A DNA stretch of 32,551 nt. Origin: Oscillospiraceae bacterium (GTDB lineage Bacteria; Bacillota; Clostridia; Oscillospirales; Oscillospiraceae). Location: the NCBI GenBank assembly GCA_016282135.1, contig JAEEKA010000107.1, positions 1-32,551 on the forward strand. Direction: 5' to 3'. Below the pieces are notes generated by a model. The model had not been told where the DNA came from, did not search any database, and saw nothing but the letters and a program-made list of their open reading frames with translations. Shown piece after piece: positions 12,797 to 22,542 of this stretch. Each line of letters starts with the position of its first letter. Position 1 is the first letter of the stretch. The translations under genes and the position numbers were made by a program.

Positions 12797-15055
12797 ATGA
12801 AGAAAAATAAAGCTGAAGAGCTTGATCTGCAGGAAGCACCCCAGCAGGAGGCCCCCCGGCAGGAAGCCCCCCAGCAGGAGCAAATGGCCCTGGATGACGC
12901 CCGACGCGTGAAGGTCCTTTCTCCCGGCATGCTTGTCTTCAAGCGGTTTATCCGCAACAAGCTGGCCGTGGTCGGCATCATTATCTTGGCAGTAATGTTC
13001 CTCTTCTCTTTCCTGGGGCCGGTCTTCTCTCCCTACGAGATCGACCAGATCTTCACCAAGGAATCGGAAGAGCTTGGCAAGTACGCCACCGGTAAATTTA
13101 ACGCTGATCCGCGTTTTGTGGGCGACGCCTCCTCCGCCATGCAGACCGGCGTCATGAAAGCCCTGAGCGAGACCAAGAAGGGCGGCGTCTACTCTCTGAA
13201 GACTGGCCAGGAGATTTCCTTCTCCGCCAAGAACGACCAGTACAATATGGTGGTTCTGAACCCGGATAAGCACGCTCCCTCCGTTGCCATCTACGGCACC
13301 AAGCATATCGCCACCATCGTGAAGGGCGAGCTGCAGTTCTATGATAACACGGTTGTGGACTCCGGCCTTCTGGAGCTGCTTCGTGAGCACAGCGACTCCA
13401 ACAGCAAGGAAAAGGAACTGACCTACAACGGCATGACGATTTCCGCGGAGATCACCAAGGTTGAGCGGAAGTATTTCATCCCCTCCGACGAGCCCGTAGC
13501 CCTCGCTTCCTACAACATCTTCACTTCGGTGAACGGTGACGTGGTGGATCTGCAGGCCGACGCGGAGTTCCTGCAGACGGTCAGCGCTGCCGTGATGAAC
13601 GGCGAGAGCTCTGTGACGTACAATGGGGGTACCTACACCATTAGCCAAAACGGTACAGACCGCGTACTTAACGGTCCCGACGGCAGCACCCTGTTCAACA
13701 TCGTCCGGGATAATCGCTTCGGCACCGTGAAGGTGGAGACCACCGACAAGGACGGCAAGCGTGTCGAGACAGCCGTGGACTTCGTCACGACCATTGACAG
13801 TAAGGATGAGTTCCTGTCCTTGCTTGACACGGCGATCCAAAATGGCGAGCAGTCCTTCGACTATGGCGACAAGGCCTACAGCATCGCGAAAACCGAGACC
13901 GACTTTCGCGTGACCAATGCCGACAATGAGCTGATTCTTACCGTTGTCAACAGCTTTGTTCCTGTCGAAACCAAGTATGACTCCATTACCTCCGACCTGA
14001 ACTTCTGCTTTGAGCTGGAGACCGCAATGGCCAAGAATGCTTCCAGCTTCCAGTACAACGGCGAGCGCTTCCTGCTGGTGAGCGACGGCGAAGACTACAT
14101 CGTGCAGAACGGTCAGGGCAAGGACATCCTCCTGGTTTCCGACATTGCCTACGGTGCCGACTATGTGGGCATCGAGCTGACCTTCGACTTCGTCCGGAAG
14201 CTGTCTGACGCCATCCGGACCAAGAAAACCGGCTTCACATTTGTTGACCAGTACGGCCATGTGACTGAGGCCAGCGTTAACGTTTCCAACAACAACTACT
14301 ACGTCTCCACCTTGCAGAAGACCTCTCTGCTGGACCAGCGCTCCGGCCTGTCCTCCGAGCACAAGCTTGGCACCGACATCAACGGCATGGACGTGCTGAC
14401 CCGTCTGATGCACGGCGGCCGGATCTCCCTGATCGTCGGCTTCGTGGTCGTCTTCTTTGAGATCATCCTGGGCGTCATCATCGGCGGTATCTCCGGCTAC
14501 TTCGGCAAAGTGGTGGATACCATCCTGATGCGTTTCGTGGAACTCTTCAACGCGATTCCCTTCTACCCCATGCTCATCATCGTAGGCTCCGTCATGGACC
14601 AGCAGAAGGTGGACGCCACACCGCGACTGATTCTGACCATGGCTATGATGGGTATCCTGGGCTGGACCGGCATCGCCCGTGTGGTCCGCGGTCAGATCCT
14701 CTCCCTGCGTGAGCAGGACTTCATGATCGCCGCCGAAGCCACCGGCATTCGCACCAGCCGCCGGATCTTCCGTCACCTGGTTCCCAACGTCATGCCTCTG
14801 CTGATCGTCAACGCGACCTCCAGCCTCGGCAGCGTCATCCTGACGGAGGCGACCCTGGGCTTCCTGGGTCTGGGCGTCAAGTACCCCATGGCCTCCTGGG
14901 GTTCCATCATCAACCAGGTGAACGACATGCAGGTCATGCGGACCGCGTGGTGGATTTGGATTCCCGCGGGTCTGTTCATCATGATTACGGTTCTCGGCTT
15001 CAACTTCGTCGGTGACGGCCTGCGTGACGCCTTCGACCCGAAGATGAAGCGTTAA
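12797..15055 (+). CDS. Peptide ABC transporter permease, OppC/DppC type, with about 420-aa extracytoplasmic insertion
   Basis: 752 aa against the usual 290-320; AAGGAGGTG stands before the ATG. A Gln/Glu/Pro-rich N-tail (residues 10-29) precedes TM1 (about 56-78). The next 430 residues have no membrane helix. The standard C-permease core resumes at LGTDINGMDVLTRLMHGG (524-541), with five helices, an EAA loop (DFMIAAEATGIRTSRRIF, 641-658) and LGFLGLGV. Topology puts the insertion outside. It holds four to five related units of 60-80 residues with the pattern FLxxLxxAxxxGxxSFxYxG, starting near 189, 256, 337, 402 and 463. The reading frame is continuous with no sign of fusion error. It is presumably the partner of the enlarged binding protein. 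Confidence 0.93.
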   Translation: MKKNKAEELDLQEAPQQEAPRQEAPQQEQMALDDARRVKVLSPGMLVFKRFIRNKLAVVGIIILAVMFLFSFLGPVFSPYEIDQIFTKESEELGKYATGKFNADPRFVGDASSAMQTGVMKALSETKKGGVYSLKTGQEISFSAKNDQYNMVVLNPDKHAPSVAIYGTKHIATIVKGELQFYDNTVVDSGLLELLREHSDSNSKEKELTYNGMTISAEITKVERKYFIPSDEPVALASYNIFTSVNGDVVDLQADAEFLQTVSAAVMNGESSVTYNGGTYTISQNGTDRVLNGPDGSTLFNIVRDNRFGTVKVETTDKDGKRVETAVDFVTTIDSKDEFLSLLDTAIQNGEQSFDYGDKAYSIAKTETDFRVTNADNELILTVVNSFVPVETKYDSITSDLNFCFELETAMAKNASSFQYNGERFLLVSDGEDYIVQNGQGKDILLVSDIAYGADYVGIELTFDFVRKLSDAIRTKKTGFTFVDQYGHVTEASVNVSNNNYYVSTLQKTSLLDQRSGLSSEHKLGTDINGMDVLTRLMHGGRISLIVGFVVVFFEIILGVIIGGISGYFGKVVDTILMRFVELFNAIPFYPMLIIVGSVMDQQKVDATPRLILTMAMMGILGWTGIARVVRGQILSLREQDFMIAAEATGIRTSRRIFRHLVPNVMPLLIVNATSSLGSVILTEATLGFLGLGVKYPMASWGSIINQVNDMQVMRTAWWIWIPAGLFIMITVLGFNFVGDGLRDAFDPKMKR

Positions 15056-15070
15056 ATGAGGTGACAGAAT

Positions 15071-16216
15071 ATGGCAAAGAATAAGAGTACAAATTATATC
15101 TCCCGGAAAGAATCTGCCCGGATTTCCAGAGAGAACCGTAAGATCACCGATGCCATCGAGAAACAGCGTGACCGGAAACACGTAAGCCCCAACGAGTACC
15201 TGACCTCGATGCACGATCCCGCCAACGTTGTGGAGTTTGACAACGTCCACACCTACTTCTTCACCGACATCGGCACGGTCCGTGCGGTGGACGGCGTGTC
15301 CTTCAACATCCCCAAGGGCAAGACCGTCGGCGTCGTGGGCGAGTCCGGCTGCGGCAAGTCCGTCACCTCTTTGTCTCTGATGCAGCTGGTGCAGCGGCCC
15401 CAGGGCCAGACGGTGGAAGGTGAGATCCGCTTCGACTCCGGCGACGGACTGGTCTACGACATCGTCAAGACTCCCACGGAAGTCATGCAGACCCTCCGCG
15501 GCGACAAGATCTCCATGATCTTCCAGGAGCCCATGACCTCTCTGAACCCGGTCTTCCGGATCGGCGCCCAGGTGGACGAGGTTCTGGAGCTCCACTATCC
15601 TACCTGGTCTGAGGAGCGCTGCAAGGACCGCACCATTGAGATGCTCAAGCTGGTTGGCATCGCCAACGCCGAGGGCGTCTACATGATGTACCCCCACGAG
15701 CTCTCCGGCGGTATGCGTCAGCGTGTTATGATCGCCATGGCTCTGGCCTGCGACCCCAAGCTGATCATTGCCGACGAGCCCACCACCGCGCTGGACGTTA
15801 CCATCCAGGCGCAGATTCTGGACCTGCTCCGCAACCTGAAGAACCGCATTAATTCCAGCATCATGCTGATTACCCACGACCTGGGCGTCATCGCCGAGAT
15901 GGCAGACTATGTTGTGGTCATGTACTCCGGCAGAGTGGTAGAGCGCGGCACCGCGTCCGAGGTCTTCCATAATCCCTGCCACCCCTACACCGTTGGCCTG
16001 ATGGCTTCCAAACCCGTCGTCAGTCGCCGCGTGGAACGGCTCTACAGCATTCCGGGCTCTGTTCCGAACCCGATCAACATGCCGAACTACTGCTATTTCC
16101 GCGACCGCTGCGAAAAGTGCATTGGAAGATGCAACGGCGAGTATCCCCATGAGATTCACGTCAGCCCGACGCACGTAGTTTCCTGCTACCTGTATGACGA
16201 TATGAAGGAGGGCTGA
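15071..16216 (+). CDS. Peptide ABC transporter ATP-binding protein, OppD/DppD type
   Basis: 381 aa. A basic extension of about 50 residues precedes the nucleotide-binding domain. Walker A is GESGCGKS, the signature LSGGMRQR, Walker [13 protein letters not shown], and the switch His is in ITHDLGV. The C-terminal oligo_HPY region keeps a tight Cys group ([14 protein letters not shown]) like the iron-sulfur-type site described in DppD. It powers import together with the OppF partner that follows one base later. Confidence 0.97.
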   Translation: MAKNKSTNYISRKESARISRENRKITDAIEKQRDRKHVSPNEYLTSMHDPANVVEFDNVHTYFFTDIGTVRAVDGVSFNIPKGKTVGVVGESGCGKSVTSLSLMQLVQRPQGQTVEGEIRFDSGDGLVYDIVKTPTEVMQTLRGDKISMIFQEPMTSLNPVFRIGAQVDEVLELHYPTWSEERCKDRTIEMLKLVGIANAEGVYMMYPHELSGGMRQRVMIAMALACDPKLIIADEPTTALDVTIQAQILDLLRNLKNRINSSIMLITHDLGVIAEMADYVVVMYSGRVVERGTASEVFHNPCHPYTVGLMASKPVVSRRVERLYSIPGSVPNPINMPNYCYFRDRCEKCIGRCNGEYPHEIHVSPTHVVSCYLYDDMKEG

Positions 16217-16217
16217 C

Positions 16218-17309
16218 ATGGACTCTGTTGATACTGTCAAGAATGAAGTACTCGAGGAACGGGTACCGAGCAGAACGGAAATCTTCCTTCAGCTGGAACA
16301 GCGGATCAAGGACGTCAAGGCGGAGCCGCCCATCAAGCACGACCCCGACAACGTCCTGGAGGTCCACAACCTCATCAAGTACTTCCCCATTAAGACCGGC
16401 CTGTTCTCCCGCGTGACCGGTTACGTCCGGGCCGTGGACGGCGTCTCCTTCAACATCAAGAAGGGCACCACCATGGGTCTCGTGGGCGAGTCCGGCTGCG
16501 GCAAGACCACCGTTGGCAAGACGATCCTTCGTCTGACGGAAAAGACCGCCGGCCAGGTTTACTTCAACGGCATTGAAATTCACGACATTCCCAAGGGTGA
16601 GATGCGCAAGCTTCGTCCGAAGATTCAGATGATCTTCCAGGATCCCTACTCCAGTCTGTCGCCCCGTCTCCCCGTCGCCGAGATTATCGGCGAGGCGGTT
16701 CGGGAACATGACATTGTTCCTGCCCACGAGATGGACGCCTATCTGGATAAGATCATGAAGCAGTGCGGCCTGCAGCCCTACCACAAGGACCGCTACCCCC
16801 ACGAGTTCTCCGGCGGCCAGCGTCAGCGTATCTGCATTGCCCGTTCCATCGCCCTGAAGCCGGACTTCATCATCTGCGATGAGCCCGTCTCCGCGCTGGA
16901 CGTGTCCATCCAGGCGCAGATCATTAACCTGATGATGGACCTGCAGAAGCGTTTGGGTCTGACCTACCTCTTCATCTCCCACGACCTTTCCGTTGTGGAG
17001 CACATCTCCGATACCATCGGCGTCATGTACCTGGGCACCATGGTGGAGTTTGGCAGCAAGGAGCAGCTGTTCTCCAACCCCATGCACCCCTACACCGCCG
17101 CTCTGTTCTCGGCCATCCCCGTTCCGGATCCCGATGTGAAGATGGACCGCATCATCCTCGAAGGCAGCATTCCTTCTCCGGCTAATCCGCCCAGCGGCTG
17201 CAAGTTCCATACCCGTTGCCCCAAGTGCATGGGTATTTGCAGACAGGTTGTTCCTGTCCCCAAGGAAATTGAGCCCGGCCACACGGTCGCCTGCCACCTC
17301 TACGACTAA
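16218..17309 (+). CDS. Peptide ABC transporter ATP-binding protein, OppF/DppF type
   Basis: 363 aa, starting one base after the oppD stop. Walker A is GESGCGKTT, the signature FSGGQRQR, Walker [13 protein letters not shown] and the H-loop ISHDLSV. The C-terminal tail has the oligo_HPY Cys cluster [14 protein letters not shown]. It has a helical N-terminal extension of about 45 residues. It forms the heterodimeric motor with OppD. Confidence 0.97.
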   Translation: MDSVDTVKNEVLEERVPSRTEIFLQLEQRIKDVKAEPPIKHDPDNVLEVHNLIKYFPIKTGLFSRVTGYVRAVDGVSFNIKKGTTMGLVGESGCGKTTVGKTILRLTEKTAGQVYFNGIEIHDIPKGEMRKLRPKIQMIFQDPYSSLSPRLPVAEIIGEAVREHDIVPAHEMDAYLDKIMKQCGLQPYHKDRYPHEFSGGQRQRICIARSIALKPDFIICDEPVSALDVSIQAQIINLMMDLQKRLGLTYLFISHDLSVVEHISDTIGVMYLGTMVEFGSKEQLFSNPMHPYTAALFSAIPVPDPDVKMDRIILEGSIPSPANPPSGCKFHTRCPKCMGICRQVVPVPKEIEPGHTVACHLYD

Positions 17310-17310
17310 A

Positions 17311-17592
17311 ATGGCTCGGAAACCGAGAAAGCAGTACGAGGACGACGACGGTCGCACCATTGCCAACATGAATGTGGAGGGCATGCGCTGGTACGACGCG
17401 GCGCAGCGAAGAGAGGAACGAGCCAGAGAGCGCGCCGAGCTGCAGGAGCGAATTGCCCGCGGCGAGGCCCTGACCAGAAAAGAGACCCTGCGCTACACTT
17501 TCTATGCCACCCTGGCCGGCTTGGCTGTGGTGGGCTTCATCGGAGGCGGCACGGTGCTGGTGATCTTTGTGCTCTGGCTCCTTGCCAGATAG
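17311..17592 (+). CDS. Small single-helix membrane protein, last gene of transporter operon 1
   Basis: 93 aa from the ATG at 17311, one base after the oppF stop; longer frames start inside oppF. A charged segment (KQYEDDDGRTIANMNVEGM, then RWYD) is followed by an Arg/Glu-rich helix likely to form a coiled coil (about 29-50) and a C-terminal membrane helix (about 60-91). I have the impression that the DDGRTIANMNVEGM stretch is conserved in Clostridia small proteins of unknown role, but I cannot name a family. Position suggests an accessory to the transporter. A clear terminator follows. Confidence 0.75.
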   Translation: MARKPRKQYEDDDGRTIANMNVEGMRWYDAAQRREERARERAELQERIARGEALTRKETLRYTFYATLAGLAVVGFIGGGTVLVIFVLWLLAR

Positions 17593-17633
17593 CGCGCTGC
17601 CGTCCCAGGCGGACGCCAAACCATTCCAAAAAC

Positions 17634-17665
17634 ATACCGCCGGAGAAATCTCCGGCGGTATTTAT
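17634..17665 (+). terminator. Terminator of transporter operon 1
   Basis: ATACCGCCGGAG (17634-17645) pairs with CTCCGGCGGTAT (17650-17661) over 12 bp with a 4-nt loop AAAT; TTTAT follows. Confidence 0.9.
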
Positions 17666-17764
17666 ATGTGGATTATGTGGGTAATTGTGCAATTTGTACA
17701 AGCAACAATCAAGTTTTTAGGTGAGTTTGCGGGGGAAAAATCGAAAAAAAAACAAAAATAGGAA

Positions 17765-17793
17765 TTGCGTTCTTTGAAGAAATGTGCTAAAAT
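17765..17793 (+). promoter_or_regulatory. Promoter of transporter operon 2
   Basis: TTGCGT (17765-17770), a 17-bp spacer, then TAAAAT (17788-17793) with TGC directly before it, giving an extended -10. It follows the operon 1 terminator and lies about 83 bp before the second binding-protein gene. Confidence 0.65.
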
Positions 17794-17813
17794 GTAAAAC
17801 GGTCATAGACCGG

Positions 17814-17850
17814 TATTTACGACGAACGACTTGACGGACGATCGTAAATA
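17814..17850. promoter_or_regulatory. Inverted repeat in the leader of transporter operon 2
   Basis: TATTTACGA (17814-17822) and TCGTAAATA (17842-17850) form a perfect 9-bp inverted repeat around 19 nt, just before the SD (AGGAGG). A smaller inverted pair ACGGTC/GACCGGT lies directly upstream. It could be an operator or an mRNA hairpin. Confidence 0.5.
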
Positions 17851-17875
17851 TACATTTTATTAGGAGGATGATTCC

Positions 17876-19990
17876 ATGCAAAACGTCAAGAAGATCCTTG
17901 CGCTGGTTTTGGTCGTGGTTATGATTGCTGCCATGTTCGCAGCTTGCAAGCCCGAAGAAAAACCCACCACTACCGGCAACAGCGTTGAGACTCAGCCCAA
18001 GACCGAGCCCAAGACTGAGCCCAGCGAGACCAAGCCCGTCGACAACACTGATGAGCCTGTTACGACGACTGAGCCCGTCGTTGTGCCCACCGAGCCTGTT
18101 GACACTCACAACACTGTTGACACCTACAGCACCACCGCTTCCTTCAACATCACCTCTCTGGACTACCTGTACGACAACAAGTCCAGCAACGGTGACTTTA
18201 CCGCCAACTTCACCGAGGGCCTGCTGACTCAGGATTCCCACGGCAAGCTGGTTCCCGGCATGGCCACCGAGTGGAGCCACAACGAGGACGCCTCCGAGTG
18301 GTACTTCACCGTTCGTGACGACGCTGTTTGGACTACCGCCTCCGGCGAAGAGTACGACGTTGTCAAGGCGGAAGACTTTGTCACCGGCCTGAAGCGCGCC
18401 GCTGATTCCAAGAGCCTGGTTCTCGGCCTGGTGAAGCCCCTGATCAAGGGCCTGGCCGAGTACGCGGACGGCACCGGCAGCTGGGAAGACGTTGGCATCA
18501 CTGTCGACGGCAACAAGCTGACCTACACCCTCACCGGCCCCTGCGGCTACTTTGACGGTCTGACCACCTACAACATCCTGAGACCCGTGAACGAGGAGTT
18601 CCTGGAGTCCAAGGGCGACGAGTTCGGCGCTGTTGAGCCCGACGGCATCCTCTACAACGGCTGCTACCTCCTGTCCTCCCTGGTTCCCAATCAGGAAGTC
18701 AGACTTGAGGCCAACCCCAACTACTACGACAAGGACAACGTCCATGTCAAGCACGTGGTCATTGCCTACAACGACGGCAAGGACCCCATGCTGAACTTCA
18801 ACATGTACGTGAACGGCGAAGTCTCCACCACCGGCATCAGCATGGGTAACCCCGAGATGGTGTCCAAGGCCAACGAGCTCTTCGCTGACAACATGTACAA
18901 GTCTATGACCACTTCCACCTCTTACTGGGGCGCCTTCAACTGGGACCGTCAGTCCTACGCTCTGTGGTCCAACCCCGACAGAAGCACCACTGCCAAGACC
19001 TCCGATCAGCAGAAGGCTGACACCCACACCGCCATCCTGAACGCCAACTTCCGTCTGGGCGTTTACTCCGCGTTCTCCGAGAAGGCCTACTATGAAGTGG
19101 CCCTGGGCGACATCGCGGAAGACAGAGCCAGAAACACCCTGGTTCCCTACACCTTCTCCGTCCTCAGCACCGGCGAGACCTACGGCGCTCTGGTCACCAA
19201 GTACCTGGAGCAGGAGAACCCCGCCTTCCAGGGCATTGACCTGAACGACGGCCAGGATGCCTGGTACAACCCCCAGAGAGCTGCCTCCTTCATGGAGAAG
19301 GCCAAGGCAGAGCTGGGCGACTCCGTCAAGGAGTGGCCTGTCCACCTGGACGTTATCGAGGACGGCACTGACGAGCAGGGCAAGAACATGGCCCTGGCTA
19401 TGAAGGCTGCCATCGAAGGCGCCATCGGTGATTACGTTGTGATCGACCTGGTCTTCCTGCAGAACTACGATGAGGTTCTTGACAGCTACTACAACGTCGA
19501 GAACGGCGAAGACAACTCCATGGACCTTGCCTTCGGCGCCGGTTGGGGCCCCGACTACGGCGATCCCTACACCTACATCCACTGCTTCGATCCCGACAAC
19601 GGCGACATGCTGCTGTACTCCGGCATCACCCCCAAGATCACTGAGGACACCGAGCGTCCCGAGTCCCAGACTGCTGCCATTGAGGCCATGGGGCTGAACG
19701 AAATCAAGGAACTCATGGACAAGGGCAACGCTGCCTTCGGCGACGAGAGAATCGACCTCTTTGCCCAGGTTGAGGCTAAGCTGCTGGCCTACGGCATCCT
19801 GAGACCCTTCGCCACCAGAGGCGCTGGCATCGTTGTCTCCAACGTGAAGCCCTTCTCCGCTGCCTACGGTCTGTACGGCCAGGCATCTACCAACGCCATT
19901 CCTTACTTCAAGTACATGGTCGTTTACGATGAGCCCGTCACCGCTGACGAGTACTATGCCGCGAAGGAAGCTTGGCTTGCCGGTAACTAA
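17876..19990 (+). CDS. Peptide ABC transporter substrate-binding lipoprotein 2
   Basis: 704 aa. The signal peptide ends in FAAC (C25). A long low-complexity linker follows (residues 29-80) rich in Thr-Glu-Pro and Lys-Thr-Glu-Pro repeats, which would hold the domain away from the wall. Family-5 motifs include EGLLTQDSHGKLVPGMATEW, YFTVRDDAVW, LEANPNYYDKDNVHVKHVVI and GWGPDYGDPYTYIHCF. It is closer to OppA-like binding proteins than the operon 1 protein and does not share the latter's central insertion. It delivers peptides to the permeases at 20099-22530. Confidence 0.95.
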   Translation: MQNVKKILALVLVVVMIAAMFAACKPEEKPTTTGNSVETQPKTEPKTEPSETKPVDNTDEPVTTTEPVVVPTEPVDTHNTVDTYSTTASFNITSLDYLYDNKSSNGDFTANFTEGLLTQDSHGKLVPGMATEWSHNEDASEWYFTVRDDAVWTTASGEEYDVVKAEDFVTGLKRAADSKSLVLGLVKPLIKGLAEYADGTGSWEDVGITVDGNKLTYTLTGPCGYFDGLTTYNILRPVNEEFLESKGDEFGAVEPDGILYNGCYLLSSLVPNQEVRLEANPNYYDKDNVHVKHVVIAYNDGKDPMLNFNMYVNGEVSTTGISMGNPEMVSKANELFADNMYKSMTTSTSYWGAFNWDRQSYALWSNPDRSTTAKTSDQQKADTHTAILNANFRLGVYSAFSEKAYYEVALGDIAEDRARNTLVPYTFSVLSTGETYGALVTKYLEQENPAFQGIDLNDGQDAWYNPQRAASFMEKAKAELGDSVKEWPVHLDVIEDGTDEQGKNMALAMKAAIEGAIGDYVVIDLVFLQNYDEVLDSYYNVENGEDNSMDLAFGAGWGPDYGDPYTYIHCFDPDNGDMLLYSGITPKITEDTERPESQTAAIEAMGLNEIKELMDKGNAAFGDERIDLFAQVEAKLLAYGILRPFATRGAGIVVSNVKPFSAAYGLYGQASTNAIPYFKYMVVYDEPVTADEYYAAKEAWLAGN

Positions 19991-20030
19991 TCCTAAAAGC
20001 AACTGAATCCGAAAAACTGACATAGAAATC

Positions 20031-20078
20031 GGGGTTGAGGGTTAGAAGAAGCTCATTCCTCTTCTAACTCTCAATCCC
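20031..20078 (+). other. Long intercistronic hairpin after binding-protein gene 2
   Basis: 20031-20049 pairs with 20060-20078 over about 19 positions, two of them G-T, around a 10-nt loop; arms include GTTAGAAGA/TCTTCTAAC. TCTTATT follows, so weak termination is possible. It takes the same place as the hairpin at 11717 in operon 1 but has an unrelated sequence. Confidence 0.7.
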
Positions 20079-20098
20079 TCTTATTGGGAGTTGTTCCT

Positions 20099-21598
20099 AT
20101 GAATAAGGGTTATATCCTGAAAAGACTGCTCAGATCCGTGATTTCGGTTCTGCTGATCATGGTGATCGTCTTTACCCTGGTCTACACGTTGGTGCCCCGC
20201 ACCAGCATCTTCGCCAAGGACGACGCCTTCCGAAAGCTGGCTACCAAGCCGGACGACAAGGTGGAGTACCAGTACTACATCTGGGAGAAGCTGGGTTATT
20301 TGGATTTCGTCCGCTCCGCCGACTATCTCCAGGAGCTCTACGAAGAGAATTCTCCGGAGCTGAAGGAGGCCCAGAAGCCCGGCTCCAAGGAGATGGAGGA
20401 CTTCAAGGCCAAGTATGAGGCCGAGGGCTATACCGTTGAAACCTACCCCAAGTCCGGCCGTTACTACGCTTATAAGGATACGCCTGTCATTAAGCACGTG
20501 GCCATCTGGCTTTCCGGGTTGATCGAGATCGATACCCCTTGGGCTGTGGACGACGAAGAGAATCCGGATCTGGAACGGGGGCTTTCCTTTGGAAAGACTG
20601 AATCCGGCGGCCTGGCGCTGATTGGCAGTGGATCGAAGCATAAGTATCTGCTATATACCGACAGCAATTTCCCCTGGATCCATCAGAATATCATTAATCT
20701 CACCTTTGGCGAATCCTACCCCACCTATCAGGGTCTGGACGTGCTGGACGTGCTGTTCAGCAGCCAGGGCAAGGAAGCCAAGCGCCCCGTCACCTATTCC
20801 ACCGGCAAGGAAGGCGAGTCCGGCATCATTTTCGGCACGCTGACCTATAAAAACAAGCTTGACCGTATGGACAAGCAGAAATTCCAGGACAATTACGCCA
20901 CCTACCGCACCGATAAGGAAAACCCCTCCATGGTGGCCATTTCCTTTATCATGGGCATTATTGCCATGATTATTTCCTACGGCCTGGGCATTCCCATCGG
21001 TCTGCTGATGGCCAGACGGAAGGATAAGCTGGCGGATAAGATCGGCATGGCGTATATCATCTTTACCATCGCGGTGCCCTCTCTGGCCTATATCTTCCTG
21101 TTCCGCTATCTGGCCACCTCGATCACCAATCTGCCCAGCGTCTTCACCACCTACGGCGCTTCCGACATCCGCTCCTGGGTGCTGCCCGCCATTTCTCTGG
21201 CCCTGCCCTCCATCGCGGGTCTGATGCTCTGGACCAGAAGATACGTGGTGGACCAGACCAACCAGGACTACGTGAAGTTTGCCAAGGCCAAGGGCCTGAA
21301 TCAGAAGGAAATCTTCCGCAGACATATTCTGAAGAACGCCAGTATCCCCATCATGCACGGCATTCCGGCCTCCCTTGCAGGCTGTATCGGCGGCGCGTTC
21401 ATTACCGAGAACATCTACGCCGTCGGCGGTATGGGCAAGATGCTGCCCAGCGCCATCCAGGAGTACAACAACACGATGATCGTGGCGCTTGCCTTCCTGT
21501 TCTCCATGATATCGGTTCTGTCTGTGCTGGCAGGCGATATTCTCATTACCAAGATTGACCCCCGTATCTCGCTTACAGAAAAGGCAGGTAGATCATGA
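20099..21598 (+). CDS. Peptide ABC transporter permease, OppB type, with about 240-aa extracytoplasmic loop
   Basis: 499 aa from the ATG at 20099 (GGGAG, spacing 8); a TTG at 20084 is not needed. TM1 is at residues 11-33. Residues 34-277 are hydrophilic and Tyr/Asp/Lys-rich, and TM2 begins near 278. Ordinary OppB proteins are about 310 aa with a loop of some 60-70 residues here. The core is intact: EAA loop YVKFAKAKGLNQKEIFRRHI (391-410), GGAFITENIYAVGGMGKML and a terminal ILITKIDPRISL. The last four bases overlap the next start (ATGA). Confidence 0.93.
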   Translation: MNKGYILKRLLRSVISVLLIMVIVFTLVYTLVPRTSIFAKDDAFRKLATKPDDKVEYQYYIWEKLGYLDFVRSADYLQELYEENSPELKEAQKPGSKEMEDFKAKYEAEGYTVETYPKSGRYYAYKDTPVIKHVAIWLSGLIEIDTPWAVDDEENPDLERGLSFGKTESGGLALIGSGSKHKYLLYTDSNFPWIHQNIINLTFGESYPTYQGLDVLDVLFSSQGKEAKRPVTYSTGKEGESGIIFGTLTYKNKLDRMDKQKFQDNYATYRTDKENPSMVAISFIMGIIAMIISYGLGIPIGLLMARRKDKLADKIGMAYIIFTIAVPSLAYIFLFRYLATSITNLPSVFTTYGASDIRSWVLPAISLALPSIAGLMLWTRRYVVDQTNQDYVKFAKAKGLNQKEIFRRHILKNASIPIMHGIPASLAGCIGGAFITENIYAVGGMGKMLPSAIQEYNNTMIVALAFLFSMISVLSVLAGDILITKIDPRISLTEKAGRS

Positions 21599-22530
21599 TG
21601 GAAGAAAAGATTCAAGAAAAAGAGCTCTTTGCTTTTGCTTCCTTTGACAAGTATGAGTCGGAGCACATTGCCGCGCCCAAGTACTCCTACTGGAAGTCGG
21701 TTTGGCGCACCTTCTTTAAGAGCAAGTTTACGGTGGGAGTGGGCATCCTGATGCTGGTGCTGGTGGGCTTCTCCATCATCCAGCCCATCTTCTCCGGCTA
21801 TGATCCCCTGATTGCCCCCAACGTCAACAACCCGGAAATGCGCTTCCTGCAGCCCAGTTCCGATCATCTGTTCGGCACGGACAACGTTGGAAACGAGGTG
21901 TTTGACGTTGTTTGGGCCGGCGCCAAGAACTCCATCATCATCGGCTTTGTGGCCACTATCATCAATATGATCATCGGTATTGCGGTGGGCGCCGTCTGGG
22001 GCTTCTCCAAGAAGATGGACAAGTGGATGATCGAGGTCTACAACGTCATCTCCAACGTCCCCTTCCTGCTGCTGGCCATGGTGCTTTCCTACGCGATGGG
22101 CGCCGGCATGGGGACCCTGATCTTCGTCATGTGCGTGACGGACTGGATCTTTGTGGCTTACTTTATCCGTACCCAGGTTATGATCATCCGCGACCGGGAG
22201 TACAACCTGGCTTCCAGATGTCTGGGCACCAGCACCTGGACCATGATCAAGAATAATATCCTGCCTTATCTGGTCTCTGTTATCATGACTTATGTCTCCA
22301 GAATGATCCCATCCACGATCAGCTATGAGGTCTTCCTGTCCTACTTAGGCCTGGGCCTCAGCGTCAAGGAGGCCTCTCTGGGCCGTATGGTATCTGTCTA
22401 TACGCCCTACATGAACGGTTATCCCCACCTGTTCTGGATTCCGGTCACCGTGCTGGCACTGCTGTCCATCTCTCTTTACATCGTCGGACAGAAGCTCGCG
22501 GACGCCACCGATCCGCGCACGCACATGTAA
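21595..22530 (+). CDS. Peptide ABC transporter permease, OppC type
   Basis: 311 aa, normal length. A cytosolic N-tail is followed by TM1 (about 47-66), the short loop with LFGTDNVGNEVFDVVWAGAKNS, then five helices. The EAA loop reads REYNLASRCLGTSTWTMIKN and the C-terminus VGQKLADATDPRTHM. It pairs with the enlarged OppB encoded upstream; the start overlaps the upstream stop. Unlike the operon 1 homologue it has no ectodomain insertion. Confidence 0.96.
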   Translation: MMEEKIQEKELFAFASFDKYESEHIAAPKYSYWKSVWRTFFKSKFTVGVGILMLVLVGFSIIQPIFSGYDPLIAPNVNNPEMRFLQPSSDHLFGTDNVGNEVFDVVWAGAKNSIIIGFVATIINMIIGIAVGAVWGFSKKMDKWMIEVYNVISNVPFLLLAMVLSYAMGAGMGTLIFVMCVTDWIFVAYFIRTQVMIIRDREYNLASRCLGTSTWTMIKNNILPYLVSVIMTYVSRMIPSTISYEVFLSYLGLGLSVKEASLGRMVSVYTPYMNGYPHLFWIPVTVLALLSISLYIVGQKLADATDPRTHM

Positions 22531-22542
22531 GGGGGAAAGACC

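Noticed and set aside
17666-17761. Possible 31-codon peptide (hydrophobic start, basic end GEKSKKKQK) after the operon 1 terminator
   Set aside because: It looks like a small type I toxin or PSM-like peptide, but there is no SD, it starts on the terminator, and no antisense RNA promoter is evident.
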